From contig JAOVFP010000020.1 of assembly GCA_025738555.1 (NCBI GenBank), positions 558,001 through 622,000 on the forward strand: DNA of 64,000 nucleotides, read 5' to 3'. Both the position numbers and the translations under genes were made by a program. The notes beneath the pieces were generated by a model. It saw nothing but the letters and a program-made list of their open reading frames with translations, did not search any database and was not told the DNA's origin. Origin of the DNA: Cyathus striatus. Taxonomy: Eukaryota; Basidiomycota; Agaricomycetes; Agaricales; Nidulariaceae. Below, in pieces: positions 35,033-47,448 of the stretch (position 1 is the first letter of the stretch; each line of letters starts with the position of its first letter).

Positions 35033-35420
35033 CATTTAAATCTCTGAATTGGCTACCTTGTTGGTACCCCCCCTGCTTTCTACTGCACGCATCTTATCTA
35101 AATTTTATCCTCGTCTTATAGCATATTCTAATTGTCATCTGTATAAACGCTATCGACCAGTGATATTCATTGCTTTCCTGATTGTATTCATGAGCTTTTA
35201 TAAATATATTTATGCATAGTATTTTTCATGGAATCTTATTACAGGCTTTTAACACAGACTATTCAGTTCAAAGATCCAAGGTCTTGAAGAATAAAGTCAC
35301 AGATTCTGCGTCCCGAGTTTAATGAATAAGATAGATGTATCATTTTTTTCGATTGTATTCTTAAGTTTACTATTTAGTTTAAGGTTTACTGGAGAGTTCA
35401 TATCGATATAAACCATCCAT
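35033..35420. other. Convergent 3' region of TUP1 copy B and GH27 copy A
   Basis: AT-rich, no coding ORF. Confidence 0.5.
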
Positions 35421-38012
35421 CTACCACGGATATTTTCCATGCAGCGTCCCGTCTTCGTCTGCGCACCATTCAGGGTTCACACATGGAGGTTGAGTCCCTG
35501 CTGGCTCATCGCCAGCATCTTGAAGCAGCAGCGCGACGACACCATGTGGAGGCACGTTGGGAATTGACAAATTGCGTACGGCGGTCCCGTTATCAGTATG
35601 CGCCCATAGGTCCTGTAAAACATGAGAGTATTAAGATCGGTGGGGAACAGCAATGGCAAAAAAAGCGCGTACCCGAACAGAATACTGCCTTCCAGCTCGG
35701 ATCCAGGGACTCTCCGTAAGGTTGAAAAACATAGCTGTGGGCTGATCTAGCGTGTTTATAAGCATGAAGACAGTGCCGTTTTCACTTTCGCCACTCCAAT
35801 ATTGAGCGGGATGTGTGGCATTATACGACCAGTTCGGCTAGTGTTCAAGCGCCTTAGAACATCGAAGAGAAATGGGAAGGAGGACGTACATTGATTCCCC
35901 ACCGGAATGGTGTTACACTCGTACCAACAATGTTATCTTGGTTGATTGCGATGATTTCTTTATTCATGAGAATATCAAGCGTTTGCGGGGTTACTTTAGT
36001 CAGCTGCAAACAGCAAAATCGCTCAATCAGTACCGGTATATTTTTGAAAGTTTTATGCAACCTACATCCGTTCCCTGCATGCAATCTCTAAGCACGTAAT
36101 ATATACAATGGCTAGATAACATGACTCACAATAAGTAGCGGAGACTTCATCAGCGCCCACGCAGTGAAGTGAGTCTTACTTTCTTCGTAATTGAGCTCTC
36201 CATTTCCGCTGTACAATGCATAGTCATCAATCAGGACCTTTTTAATCGGCAATGTAGAGCGCCGTACATTTCAAGCTTAATTGACATGAGCTAACATGAG
36301 CTAGACAGGGAAGGGGGTATAGGAACTAACGTACAATATCCATATCATTATGCCCATAGAAATCCGATGCCTGTGCATACATCGAGTTCCTGTTAAGCAA
36401 CTTTTAGGGTAAGGTGCAAAATAAACAATGAGATAATACTCGTTGATAATAGCCGCAATAGAATTCCATTGCGCCCCTATTCAATTTGTTGGGACACAAA
36501 GTCGAGGAGGATGATTAAGGACAGATGAATGCACTTACATATATCCATGGTAGTCTACGCGTTGTACATTCCTATCAGAAACTATGCGATCAAGATAAAA
36601 AGGTGTAGACGCACACGCCAGCTCTGTCCGAGTCGTCGTGCCCAGATCCACGGTTGATCCTTTGAGCAGTGGGGATAGTTAGGATATGAGCGAAATAATT
36701 CAGAGTAAGATAGCACATACCCGGCCCCAGTTGCATAATGAGTAAATTAATGGGGGTTTACCAGATTCCGCACTTAATTTTGCAATGGCATTTGCCATGC
36801 GAGTGTACTCTATGCACATCATTTGTTAGAGGCATAGTGTATAAAGAAATTGAATGAAAGATCTCACTCCCGACCATCCCCTCCTTAATTACTTCGTCAA
36901 ATGGGACAGCACAATTGTCATACTTAAGCAAGTCGAAGCCCCAGTCCAGAAATGTTTTCGCATCTCTAGCCAGTGGAGGAACCACGTCAGTGATACGGTG
37001 GAAGGAAAGGAAAAAGTTAGTGAAAGTGAAAGGAGAGTTACGTACCTTTCCTCATTTTGGAAAGAGCCGGGGTACATCTGACATGTGAACCAACCCGAGT
37101 CACCGTACTAGAGAGAAATAACATCAATGAAATAGAAGCTTGATATGACCAAAAAGTTCCTACAATACCGGCTTTCCTGCACATCGGAGAGGAAGGCGTG
37201 AATGCGAAAATTAAGTAAGAGAAGCAACTTACATTCCCAAGAAGTGAATCTGGTCGGTGAGGAAATTCATTCCGGATGGAAACCGTTCCTTATCTGAGGT
37301 GTTGCATTAAGGAAAGAGTGAAGATTGGCGGAAGGGAAGCAAATTCACTAGCAACAATATTGCCTGACCAGTCACGCTTTTTTTCCGCGTAGCAGTCGTC
37401 TACATTCATGTGGTCGTAACCGACGTCCTGTGACTATCGTTAGAGCGGAGCAATTGATGAAAAGTAAAACTAACAGTTAGGCCGAGAGATTTCATAAGTT
37501 TTGCGGTCTCAATGATGAGAGATTCGTCGATGTTGCACTATTAAGAAGGCAGGCTGAGGGATAAAGATAGGCACGAGAGGAGCATTGCATACCCAATATG
37601 CATTCCATGCTTCGAGATCGAATACAAATATCAGTCAATGGGGAGGGAGGAATGGCTTTCAATACGTACTATTGTAACCCATGACTAACAATCATGATTC
37701 AGTAGTCACATAAAGGTGTAGTCTAGGAGGCTTACCAGGAAGTCTCCCAACTCTATCATCTAATTGGACACTAGGTGGAAGTTTGACAGGGCTTGGAGAG
37801 GGTTTAGAGATGATTATAGCCGAGATGAACATTGCTATGGCTCCAATGCCAAGGATGGAGAGGATGAGTGACAAGGGGGTAAATGTCAGTGTAATCGAGC
37901 GTTTGGGCCTTCTTGAAGAGGAGTTGGTCGGGGAAAGGTTGGGAGAGGAGGGAGATGATGGTAGCCGCATATTTAGTCCTACGGTTGAGCTAGGAGGTGC
38001 GTTTGTTGACAT
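35421..38012 (-). CDS. GH27 alpha-galactosidase, membrane-anchored (copy A)
   Basis: Hydrolyses terminal alpha-galactose from oligo- and polysaccharides or glycoconjugates. The N-terminus is Ser/Pro-rich and basic, then a hydrophobic helix (TPLSLILSILGIGAIAMFIS), so a type II membrane anchor rather than a cleaved signal is likely. The barrel follows: MGYNTWNAY, LGLTSQDVGYDHMNVDDCYA, KAGIYGDSGWFTCQMYPGS, FLDWGFDLLKYDNCA (nucleophile Asp in KYDNC), DQPWIWARRLGQSWRTTMDI (acid/base Asp), ASDFYGHNDMDIV, NKEIIAINQDNIVGTSVTPF. The C-terminal beta-domain has [18 protein letters not shown] and [18 protein letters not shown], ending HGKYPW at 35421. At least ten introns and one 13-base microexon (37164-37176). 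All catalytic parts appear intact. Confidence 0.88.
37164..37176 (-). other. 13-base microexon of GH27 copy A
   Basis: GAAAGCCGGTATT is flanked by CAG on the acceptor side and GT on the donor side. It restores LGMKAGIYGDSGWF across two introns, matching the expected LGxKxGIYSDSG strand of the family. Confidence 0.75.
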
Positions 38013-38765
38013 CGTGACTTGGCGTTGGGTTTATATCTTACCTTTGGGTGATATAAGTATAGACGGTTTCAGAGCCCTTACAGTTATTCCTCAGAAAAGC
38101 GAAAGGAGCGAGATCCGCGCGGATACAAATTAGTGGGTTTCTTGACCAGAGGGCACCAGAGATGGAAAGAAATGGAAGAAGGGCTTCGGCCTTTCGCCTC
38201 GTTTGTGATGACGTTGAAGGGCAGAACTGAAAAGCTGGGCTGGTGCAGCGAGTACTTAGGTTATGTAAATGTGCTCCGTGACGCAGGCTGGCGTAAGTGC
38301 CACGTACGTAGGTACCAGAGAGCACCAAGCAGGTTGTGGACAGAGTACGTAGGAGAACAAGAGATAAGCTGTCGAAAAGAAAGACGACGAAGTGGGACTA
38401 CGCGAAAAGCGGAGATAGCTGTCACTGGTAACGGTAGGTAGTGAAGGTTGCCGTCAGATCTTAATCAATTGCAGGTAACAGAGCATTTCCGAGATGGTGT
38501 CGCATGCATGGCTGTATCTTTCAAATTCTTTACATTGTGAATGTGGGCACATGTACAATGTACACGGTGCAGTACGACTGCAGTGGGATTAAGTACAGAA
38601 ATTGACAGAAATTCCGCAGCGTATGTTTTGAGTGTTGAAATATATGATTGGTGTGACAATGTTACTGTGACAACAACAGCCATGTGATACGTTCCACGAC
38701 GCGTTTTGGTTGAATTCATTCGTCCGCTCATTGTTACTTCCGGCACATGTCTTCACCGCACCACC
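38013..38765. promoter_or_regulatory. Divergent promoter region, GH27 copy A and Sos7-like gene
   Basis: No ORF of coding character; no clear box recognised. Confidence 0.45.
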
Positions 38766-40029
38766 ATGGCCTCCCGCTCATCCCTCGAGTCCTTTCTCGA
38801 CCGCGACAACCACCTTCCAGCTGCTAGAGATTTGCAAGACCAGATTGAGAAGCTCAATTTGCAGCTTGTCAACAACATTTCTGCTTTCAACTCCTCCAAG
38901 TTCGATTCCGATAGTGAAGATGGTGACGAGATCGAGAGAAAGGATCCTGCAGTTGTCGCAAATGACGTTGCTGCTCAGATCGTATGTTCCCTCTTATTGC
39001 TCATTATAATGCTGTATATACTTTGCAACAGTCATTTCTCAGAAAACTTAAATTCCAATATCTCGAACAAAATGCTAAAGACAGATACGTCAAATCTATT
39101 GTCAGCGACATCGACGATGCGCCTATCGTTACTGCAGAAGACAACAAAAATCTTGCTACACTCAACGAGGAGAAGAAATTACGGCTGAAGGTCGCCAAAG
39201 GAAAGCTTGCAGAAGCTCAAGGGAAAATTAGAAACTTGGCACCTAACGTGGAGGCCGGTATATCCTTCCTTAAAATAGCTGTCTCACTATTACTCACGGA
39301 TGGACAGATTTTCTGGAAGTTAAGGCTACCTCCGAAAGAGCTACCGACCTTGCTCAAAAGATTATCGATGCCCGGCTCGCACTTAGTCGCCTGCGAGCTG
39401 CACACCCCCATCCTCGGCTGACTATTCCCCTCGCTGACCAGAAGCTTAAAGATCAAGTCGAAGAAATGCACGCCTTGAACGATACACTAGAAGCCATAAA
39501 ACGGAAAGTGTCGGAAGTAAAGGATCGTGTAAAGAACGGTGCTGGTGAAATGGAGAGTCTAAGGGTAGAGAAAGCAGAAGTGGAGAAAAAGGTTCGTGAA
39601 CAGAGAGCAGAAGGAGGAGAGGAAGACAGAAGGCTGGGTCCATTGTATGATTGGTGTGTAGTAGTTTCCTTTTCCGAGAGAAGGTTGAGATGCTAATGTC
39701 AGGCTCTTTTGGATTTTTTCTTCCAGGTTTACATCGTCTTTAGCTCTCCATCACTCACTCTCTGACCTGCATTCCTCCGAAAGCGTCTCGGAGAACGAGC
39801 TCCATCTCGTATATAACCTCTCTCCTTCTCCTCGCCGACACCAAAAGACTTGGTGACCATTACCCTGATCTTTGCTCCTGATACACGCGCTTTAGCTGAT
39901 GCACGAGTCGAAGGCTTAGGAGAAGATGAAGTAGGAGATATTCTAGGTGCACATGTACAGGTAGGGGATGCGAGAGGACTGATTGCAGCTGTCCTTGCTA
40001 TTGCGAGGAATAAGAGACGAGACGTATAG
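38766..40029 (+). CDS. Kinetochore protein Sos7-like, coiled coil (frame break near the end)
   Basis: Exons 38766-38981, 39032-39257, 39308-39653 and from 39727 join in phase. The N-terminal block FLRKLKFQYLEQNAKDRYVK and IVTAEDNKNLA, then NLAPNVEADFLEVKATTERA and LALSRLRAAHPHPRLTIPLA, match what I know of the Sos7 coiled-coil family, which acts at the kinetochore. The middle is helical and charged. The last exon reads WFTSSLALHHSLSDLHSSES and ELHLVYNLSP, then meets TGA at 39854. The next frame continues with VTITLIFAPDTRALADARVE and GLIAAVLAIARNKRRDV to TAG at 40027-40029, a convincing family C-terminus. So one base appears to be missing at about 39815-39850. No intron with the right phase fits. 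The family name is from memory. Confidence 0.65.
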
Positions 40030-41033
40030 AAATGATGACTGTTCTCAATTTTTGGCTTTTTACCATACCTCTATAGTGAATTACCTTGCGGGGCATGTTA
40101 CTTGGATATGCTGAGCGCTGAGGACGTGCAGTATATGTAAGACGCTGCTTGAATGATCGTGGTTTTGGGTTAATTCTTCTAGAAAGAATGATATTATTTA
40201 TTTTATTTCTCCAGGTGCTCGTACTAGATACGTCTGCTCTGTTACTCTGAGGAGCTCAGTCAGGTTATGGCCCAACATCAGGCTGGCCAATGCCAAGCTT
40301 GGAATACAATGCACCTTTGTGATTGACATTATGTTGGCTTTCTTCACATTGATATCCTTTCAGTCATCCCAAATACCAGGCCTTCTGTTCTTATGGTCCA
40401 GTTCATACTAAGTCAACTCGTAACAAGCTATGATATTTCTTTGGTCACCCCAGCCATGCAACTTTCTCTAACAGATACGAGTACTCATTGGCATATAGAT
40501 TACTGGAGGAAGGTAGCGGAGCAAACGGTCCGTCGTTACACATGATCACAAAAACCTGACCGTGCTTCGAAGTTCGAATGAGCAAGTTACAGAAGTTACT
40601 TCCAGGGTGCTGCCACCATGTTATGCAGGCCGAGATATTTTCGGACTGCGAAGGTACTACAGCAAGCTATTGAATTATGCTTTGTATTTCTCCTGGCGGC
40701 TGTTACGCTGGCCCTTGCTTATAGCTACGGCTGCCTGGCAGAATAGCATTGCATACGAGCTCACTGGTCTCTATATTTCTTGATTGCCTGTGTAGGGATT
40801 TGTACTCTTTGCATCCTGATGTCGATGTGGTACTAGTGCTACTCGCACGGATTTTGCTCGGAAAATCGCATGCTTCTCAGCGGAGCCATGAGGTCATGTT
40901 GTGCTTCTTTGGCAGAATTAAGCTGAGCCTTAATTCTGATTGCTCTTTTTTTGGAATAGCCATTGCCCTGAATGGGCTGTGCTCCGGCTATTTAAGCTCA
41001 ATTGCATTGCTGCTCAGGACTGGCATAATCATA
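40030..41033. promoter_or_regulatory. Intergenic, upstream of GH27 copy B
   Basis: No supported gene. A TATA-like CTATTTAAG lies at about 40988-40996, some 40 bases before the GH27 copy B ATG. Confidence 0.45.
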
Positions 41034-43467
41034 ATGATTTCGACTTCTCTAACCGCTGCAGCGGGGCTTTTTATTGCTTTGTACCTTGTTGCTCCAGCAC
41101 ATGGTATTAACAATGGTGTAGCAAGATTGCCTGGTGCGTGCTTTCTGGTTTATTCTCGACTTGTTTAATTCCTAACGGTCCTGAGTCGATAGTTCTTGGA
41201 TATAACAGTACGCAAAATGGATTATTCCTCCTGGAGTGTGCTGACGAAACCACATTTTGTGACGGTGTTTTATAGCTTGGAATGCCTATCAAGTACGCAT
41301 TGTTCGTACCATAGTTTTTATCGCTGCTCAGCTGGGATTTAGTGCAATATCGACGAAAACCTTTTGTTAACGACCGCGAAGCTGATGAAATCTCTCGGAC
41401 TTCAGGTGGGCAGCACTTACTTTCGCGAGCACAGTTAGCGTAGACAATCGAATAGGATGCTGGATACAACTATGTTAACATTGATGATTGTTATGCTGAG
41501 AAAAATAGAAGCGCTAGTGGTGACATCATCGAGGGTATGTTTTTTTTCCATCGCACATCTGACAGATGTTCATTGCCCGTTTGTTTTTCTTTTAGATAAA
41601 GTTCGATTTAAAAATGGCATGGAAAAACTGAATCAGCAAATCCATGCTCTGGGATTGTGGGTTTCTTTATTATCTTCAGGCTATTTTTCTCATGCAATAG
41701 CACTTGTTGTAGTAAAACTGGAATTGTGAGTTGATCCAACATCTACTTCAACAGATAGAAGGTAAAGTCAGATGATTTGAAGTATAGTGATTCGGGATGG
41801 TTCACTTGCGCTGGTTATCCTGGTTCCTTTGGAAACGAACTTCGAGATGCACAGACCTTTTCTGACTGGGGCTTTGATTATTTGAAGTAAGATTATAATT
41901 ATAAGTTACATTCCTTTACGAAACTAACTGTTTTAAGGTATGATAACTGCGCTAGTAAGGACTTAAATTTTTCTTATATCACATATATAGCATGTTAACA
42001 CAGTGATTAAGTTCCCTATGATAGCATTACTCGTCAAGGTATTGTGGGGAGTAAGTTTAAAAGGACCTGTTCATAATGTTTAAGCTAAAAGTTCACTTCC
42101 TCGTTGTATAGGATATCAACGAATGGCCGACGCTTTGTCGCAAGTAAGTGCAAAAGCTCGTAGGACTTTCGTGTTCTCCCTCTGCGAATGGGGTTGGGTA
42201 TGTCTCCCTCTCTCTTTCGCAAGTTTGCACTTAAGGCTCAATAATTTCATGCGTGTTCTAGAGTCAAGTCTGGCTGTATGATATTCCACTGTCTTAAATA
42301 TAGAGCCTGACTCCTGAACTCTTAGTTGGGGTGCACAATTAGGTCATAGCTGGCGTGTGAGTTGGCATGAATTCTATGGATATTTGTGACTTACCACGTT
42401 TTCCTTAGACAACTGGAGATATCGCGCCCGCCTGGGACTCTCTCGCGGCAATCATAAATTTGTGAGCTGTTAATTTTAATAAAATATAAGCAATACGATA
42501 AACTTGATTTAAAGTAATTCTTTTATAACTCAAGCAACTGATTTTTATGGTCGAAATGATCTCGATATGGTACGTTATTCAAGATGTTGTGATATATCTA
42601 TATCGTTCTGATGAATCAACAATGCCTAGCTTCAACTGTAAGACAGTTCAATATTACTTATCTGCACACTGACATTTATTTATTCAGTGGAAATGGGGGC
42701 CTTACGTATGAAGAAGCTAAATCTCACTTCACTGCCTGGGCTCTAATGAAATCACCTTTGTTGATCGGTACAAACGTGAGTAACAACAATATATGACGTT
42801 GTCTTCAGAAAACCTTTCTCCTGAATTAATTATCTTCTTGCTATCTTTAGCTTTCTGCCATCACTTCCGATGTATTGGGAATTTTCAAAAATAAGGAGAT
42901 TTTGGCCATTAATCAAGACTCTGTAGTTGGCAAGAGTATATCACCATTCAGATGGGGCATTAATGTTAGGAAATACTTTTTTCACGGTGTATATCTAATG
43001 TTCGCCCACAGCCTGATTGGACCAGTAACAGCACCCACCCTGCGCAGTACTGGAGTGGTCCGTCTCAGAATGGAACTGTTTTCATGCTGGTAAGCATTTA
43101 ATTATGTACCGTGAAGTCGACATTAATTGATTGCACAAAGTTGAATACCTTGAATGAGCCTGCAACAATGACTTTCAACCTTACCGAGTCCCCTTGGATT
43201 CGAGCAGGGCGCAAATACTCTGTCAGGGTACGTAGATTGAGGCACAAACATAGGTAGCTTAATCCCTGACATTGTGACTTGGTAGGATTTATGGGCACAC
43301 ACTGACAACGGTACTGCAATTCGTATGTTCACAGCGGACAACGTCCCCCGCATGGTGTTGTTGCTTTGCTCCTACACGATGCTGGGGACGAGCCGGACAA
43401 CCTCTACCCCGCATGCAGTGTGTGGTGGCAATGTACAGATGAGAATGGCACTCATGTTGGTGGCTGA
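41034..43467 (+). CDS. GH27 alpha-galactosidase, secreted type (copy B), with C-terminal frame break
   Basis: Starts with a classical signal peptide ([20 protein letters not shown], then PAHG), so secreted. Exons then give [71 protein letters not shown] (through a 13-base microexon at 41713-41725), DYLKYDNCA with the nucleophile Asp, [30 protein letters not shown] with the acid/base Asp, [51 protein letters not shown] and [19 protein letters not shown]. Intron positions match copy A where checked. At CCCCC 43345-43349 one C seems missing: the family continuation ([15 protein letters not shown]...) lies in the next frame up to TGA 43465-43467. Read literally, the protein ends with unrelated residues at 43612. 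The catalytic barrel is unaffected. Confidence 0.82.
41713..41725 (+). other. 13-base microexon of GH27 copy B
   Basis: TAAAACTGGAATT lies between TTGTAG and GTGAGT and joins GGATT to TATAGTGATTCG to read LGFKTGIYSDSG. Same size, phase and position as the copy A microexon. Confidence 0.75.
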
Positions 43468-43872
43468 AGGACCGGCCTGTAGGAAGTCTTTTCTTCAGTT
43501 CTTCTCTAGTAACGAGTTTAATGCACCAATTTACATCAACCTTAGCTCGAACATTGAGTCTGACCTGGGTGTACACTGTAAGTCCATGGTACCTTCAAAC
43601 CTTTCACGGTAAGCCTTTAAGTGAAAGATACAGTTGAGATACAGTGTGCAAAGTAAAGCACGCGTGATAAGTTCGGCTATATATCAATTCTCACGAAGTT
43701 ACTTCCTAAAACGGATGGGTACGAGTCGAAGTACTGCCCTTGTACTACCCCGCCACTTTCTGCCATTTGCTTACTACTCAATCACCTGGTCCAGTATGTT
43801 GTTTGCCCTTTTATGCTGTTCCCCACTCACCTTCAGATGTGCTCTAGTCTTCCGTTATAACTACAGCTAAGC

Positions 43873-44136
43873 ATGCGTCCGTCCGCGATGCTCTTGGTCC
43901 GTGTCCTGCCACGCTCGGCTCTGCGTGTGCAATCCCAAATTATTCCTCCGCCTTCACCACAAGGCGAAATTCTTCAAAAGCCAACGCTGATGTATATGCT
44001 CCTGAAACAAAAGCAAGCATCTGGTGCATCGTGGCCAGCCAATATTCGCTTGGAACCCGTAGTGAAGAAGGAAGTATTTAGTGAGGTGGAATCCTCGACT
44101 AGGGTCAAATGGAAAAAGCTGTTGAAGGAAGTCTAA
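43873..44136 (+). CDS. Small hypothetical protein, possibly mitochondrial (87 residues)
   Basis: Uninterrupted ORF from ATG 43873 to TAA. The first 20 residues (MRPSAMLLVRVLPRSALRVQ) are basic, hydrophobic and free of acidic residues, as in mitochondrial targeting peptides. The rest (GEILQKPTLMYMLLKQKQAS, RVKWKKLLKEV) is basic and could form a helix; ribosome-associated or inner-membrane roles are possible but unproven. I do not recognise the family. It sits about 400 bases downstream of GH27 copy B in the same direction. Confidence 0.5.
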   Translation: MRPSAMLLVRVLPRSALRVQSQIIPPPSPQGEILQKPTLMYMLLKQKQASGASWPANIRLEPVVKKEVFSEVESSTRVKWKKLLKEV

Positions 44137-45011
44137 GATCCTGAAGAAGTTTGTCGTGCTAAATATATGCGGAACTTTTTTTGACCTACATAGTTATTAA
44201 TAATTATAATTACATCATCTTCCCAGAGCGTGTCGCGCAAGTGCCGCGAGCTGGCCCCGGCTGGGTGATGGCAGCACTGCCGGCTAGCTACCTCTACATG
44301 CATGGTTAAGGAACCTTCCATAAAGGGACACATCTAAGTAATTTGGGGTCTGGTTCCTCCAGTCTCATTTTATTTAAAATATTGGATTCATATTCTACAC
44401 AACTTGTTCAAGCTAAATTTTATGTTCATTGAATTTGAGGAAGGTAGACCGCAAAGTACTACCTCCTATGCTCCGGTCACGTGGGGTAGTCGAATCCGTA
44501 TGAGGCCTATCTTACTTACTTTTACTATGCACTGGGTCTCCCTTCTCGTTATACGGAACTTACCTCTGTGTCCGTCCCTTTGTCTCTGATCTGAATGTCA
44601 CCTCTACAAACCATTTTCGATTACGGTACTAAGTACTTATTCGAAAGTTGAAAATACTGTGGTATAAGGCTAATGGGATTTTCAAATTACTTGATACAGC
44701 ATTCTCGCTGTCTGGATTCCAATAGGCTTCCTACTGCTATTCAAACATGAAACTTGAATGGCCTATTCAATGGGAATGTATAGGATCCTGAAGCATTTCG
44801 ATCTGGGCTACTATTCAAATTTGATTCAAATTTTCAATTCATACAGTCTGTATGTGTCATTCTGACTCTCTACACGCCGTTGCGTGCTAATTAAAGGTGC
44901 CCAGAACGCACTCTTCACTGCATTCTACCATTACATTAATCCACTCCCTTTCTTTCCCTTGTTCATCAGAACTCTTTTACACTGTACCTCTCTAGCTATA
45001 TAGCTACTTTC
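44137..45011. other. Intergenic, AT-rich
   Basis: No coding ORF; a C/T-rich stretch at about 44930-45000 is probably the leader of the coiled-coil gene at 45012. Confidence 0.5.
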
Positions 45012-47448
45012 ATGGTTTCAAAAAAAACAGCAAAGAACACTAAGTTGACCTATGCAGAGCGTAAGTTCAATGTCACGTTTTGCCTCCTACACATTCTTAC
45101 TTAAGGTAAATCAAAGGCGTACTTGGTGCTATATCTCAAGTGCAAAAGGAGCATAAGAGACATTCAATACACCTTGCGACCCTCAGAGCTCAGGGTATGG
45201 CCCAATCACGAACTCAATTGTACCTAACATGCTCAGTTTTACTCCTACTTTCAGTGAAGAAAAATGCGCAAGCTAAAAAGGATAGACTAGGTCCACATTG
45301 GTCGAAGTGGGTTGGAAAGGCTGTGCGTAGCTTAGTGAGTTTCCCCGATTTTTATATATATTGTATACCTATCTCAAACATCCGTAGGAGGTCGACGGAA
45401 TCCTGCAGGCGAGTGACGATACTGGAAATGTTTCTCTTACGCCCAATGGAAAGAAAGCGTGAGTGGTTCACATACCTTTATATATTTGTTATATTCACTA
45501 GGATTGTTAGCATATCTGCTGCGCGAAAAAGTCTTGGTCTACCTGATGTCAGTGATAATTCCTCAACCACAATGGATGATTTGGTATGGAAACGAGTCTC
45601 TCAACAAAGGAAGGTTAGTGCAATGAAGCACCATGAACTTGAAACGATAATCGGGGAGTCGGTCTCTGCAACGAGCAAGACCGGGCAATACAGAACCTCC
45701 TTGATAAAATCAAAGCCTACTTCAAAAATGACGAAGGTGGAGGTATGTTGGGCTCCAAATTCCATGGCACAGCTTACTGATGATTAAATATATGTAGCTG
45801 ATAAGGGAGTTACAATCATTAATGGCAACAACACAGGGTGTAAATGCTTCCACTTTGACAGACATTGATGGCGACGAGACGGAGCGTTTAAAAGCAGTAC
45901 TGAAGGATCGGGAAATTGAGATAGAGACTCTACGTCGTGAGCTCGAAAAGACTCGAATTGAACAGGACGGTAGAGGTGAAACCGCTAACCGCTTCGTCAC
46001 TCCTCCTCCACAAAGGACATCGTAAGCCCTTCGCGTCAACCATTGTATTTTTTAATTTCTTATTTTATTTCCTTAACAGTCATTATGTCACTCCACCACA
46101 GACAGCTAGGAATCGTGATAAATCACTACCAACTTTACGTGTTGCTTCGCATTCCGGATCTTTCATCCTGCCCGTCAACAATCAAACAATGCCAGCTTCA
46201 AATACACCTAACATAGACTTTGAAATGAATGATTATTTGGTTGATAATAATGCTGAGGCTCAGATGGAACCGATGGAGAGCATCCTGGAAGATACGCAGC
46301 AAGGCACGAATGACGTTATAGCTGGTCTCACTACTCCGCTATCGATGCCTCCATCACCTACACTTAGTCATGAGCAGCATTTGGTTCCCTGTGATACACA
46401 GATGCCCGCTCTAGAGGCCATAATTCGAGCGCTACGAACTGAAATGCGCGAGATGGAGGCCAGCCTCTCGACAAAGAATACGGAGATCTCCGGGTTTCAA
46501 AGGACTATCTCCACCCTGCAACAAGAGTCAGAGAATGAAGTAAAATGTCTTAAAGAATCATTGCATCAGGCTGAGACTATTATTTCGAAACACAAAAACC
46601 GAGAAACTGCAATCTCTTCCGACATCGTCGCCGAACGATCTCGAGCTGATTCACTAGAAGCCAGCGTTCATATACACTTGCGAACTATCTCTGGCCTGGA
46701 ACATCAAATTAAGGGACTCGAGACTGAGACCGAAGAATTGTCTCGGTCCTTGTTAGAGGCAAAGGAACATAATGAGTCGCTCACCCAGCTTCTGGCGTTG
46801 GCAACCCAAAATGTCGACAACTTCCAGACCCAACTGATGCAGAACGATATCACTATTGAGGAGTTGCATACTTCGCTATCAGACTCACAGACAGAAGTAA
46901 AGATTCTCCACGAAAGAATTACCTCAACAATTGCCGAGAATAAGCAATGTGTAGCGAAACTAGAATCGGAAATAACATCAGCTAAAACCACTGTTCTCAA
47001 CCTTCAGAAACAGGTGAACGGGCTAACCATAAATTTGACAACGGCAGATGAGTGCAACAGGCAAATGAACGAGGAATGCGAACAACAAAAAACAGACATT
47101 ATCACGCTACGGAGGAGCTTGAGTGAAGAGCAAAACCGTAGCAATATTCTTGACGAGAAATTAGAAAAAGAAATGATGGTAGGGAAAGGATTGGAAGAAG
47201 AAGTGTTGGCTTTGAGGTCCTTAAAGGCGGCTGATGAACTCACTATTAAAGAACTCCACTCCGTCTTCACAGAGCTACGAGATTCTCAAATGAAAACGCT
47301 AACAGAGATAGAAAACAAGGTATGTTTCTAAGTTTGCAGTTCATTACGTCGTTGTACTTTAACATTTGCTTCTATCTAGATCGTCCTTGCACACCCGTCT
47401 ACGGTACCTATTCGAGGAAATATGTTCATCACTAGCACTTCTGCATAA
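45012..47448 (+). CDS. Long coiled-coil protein
   Basis: Begins MVSKKTAKNTKLTYAER (exon 45012-45060), then VLGAISQVQKEHKRHSIHLA, VKKNAQAKKDRLGPHWSKWV and EVDGILQASDDTGNVSLTPN in short exons, then longer exons to 47320 and a last small exon ending ITSTSA at TAA 47446-47448. From about 46390 to 47320 the protein is an almost unbroken heptad-like coiled coil (MREMEASLSTKNTEISGFQR, LEHQIKGLETETEELSRSLL, EEEVLALRSLKAADELTIKE). No ATPase, motor or DNA-binding motif is visible. The basic N-terminus and long rod suggest a structural or tethering role, for instance at the spindle pole, Golgi or cytoskeleton; this is inference only. Upstream exon borders are less sure than the coiled-coil exon. Confidence 0.72.

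Noticed and set aside
45601..45745. Alternative intron in the coiled-coil gene giving QDRAIQNLLDKIKAYFKNDE
   Set aside because: Attractive helix, but it leaves the next exon (LIRELQSLMATTQ) out of phase; the unspliced frame joins correctly.
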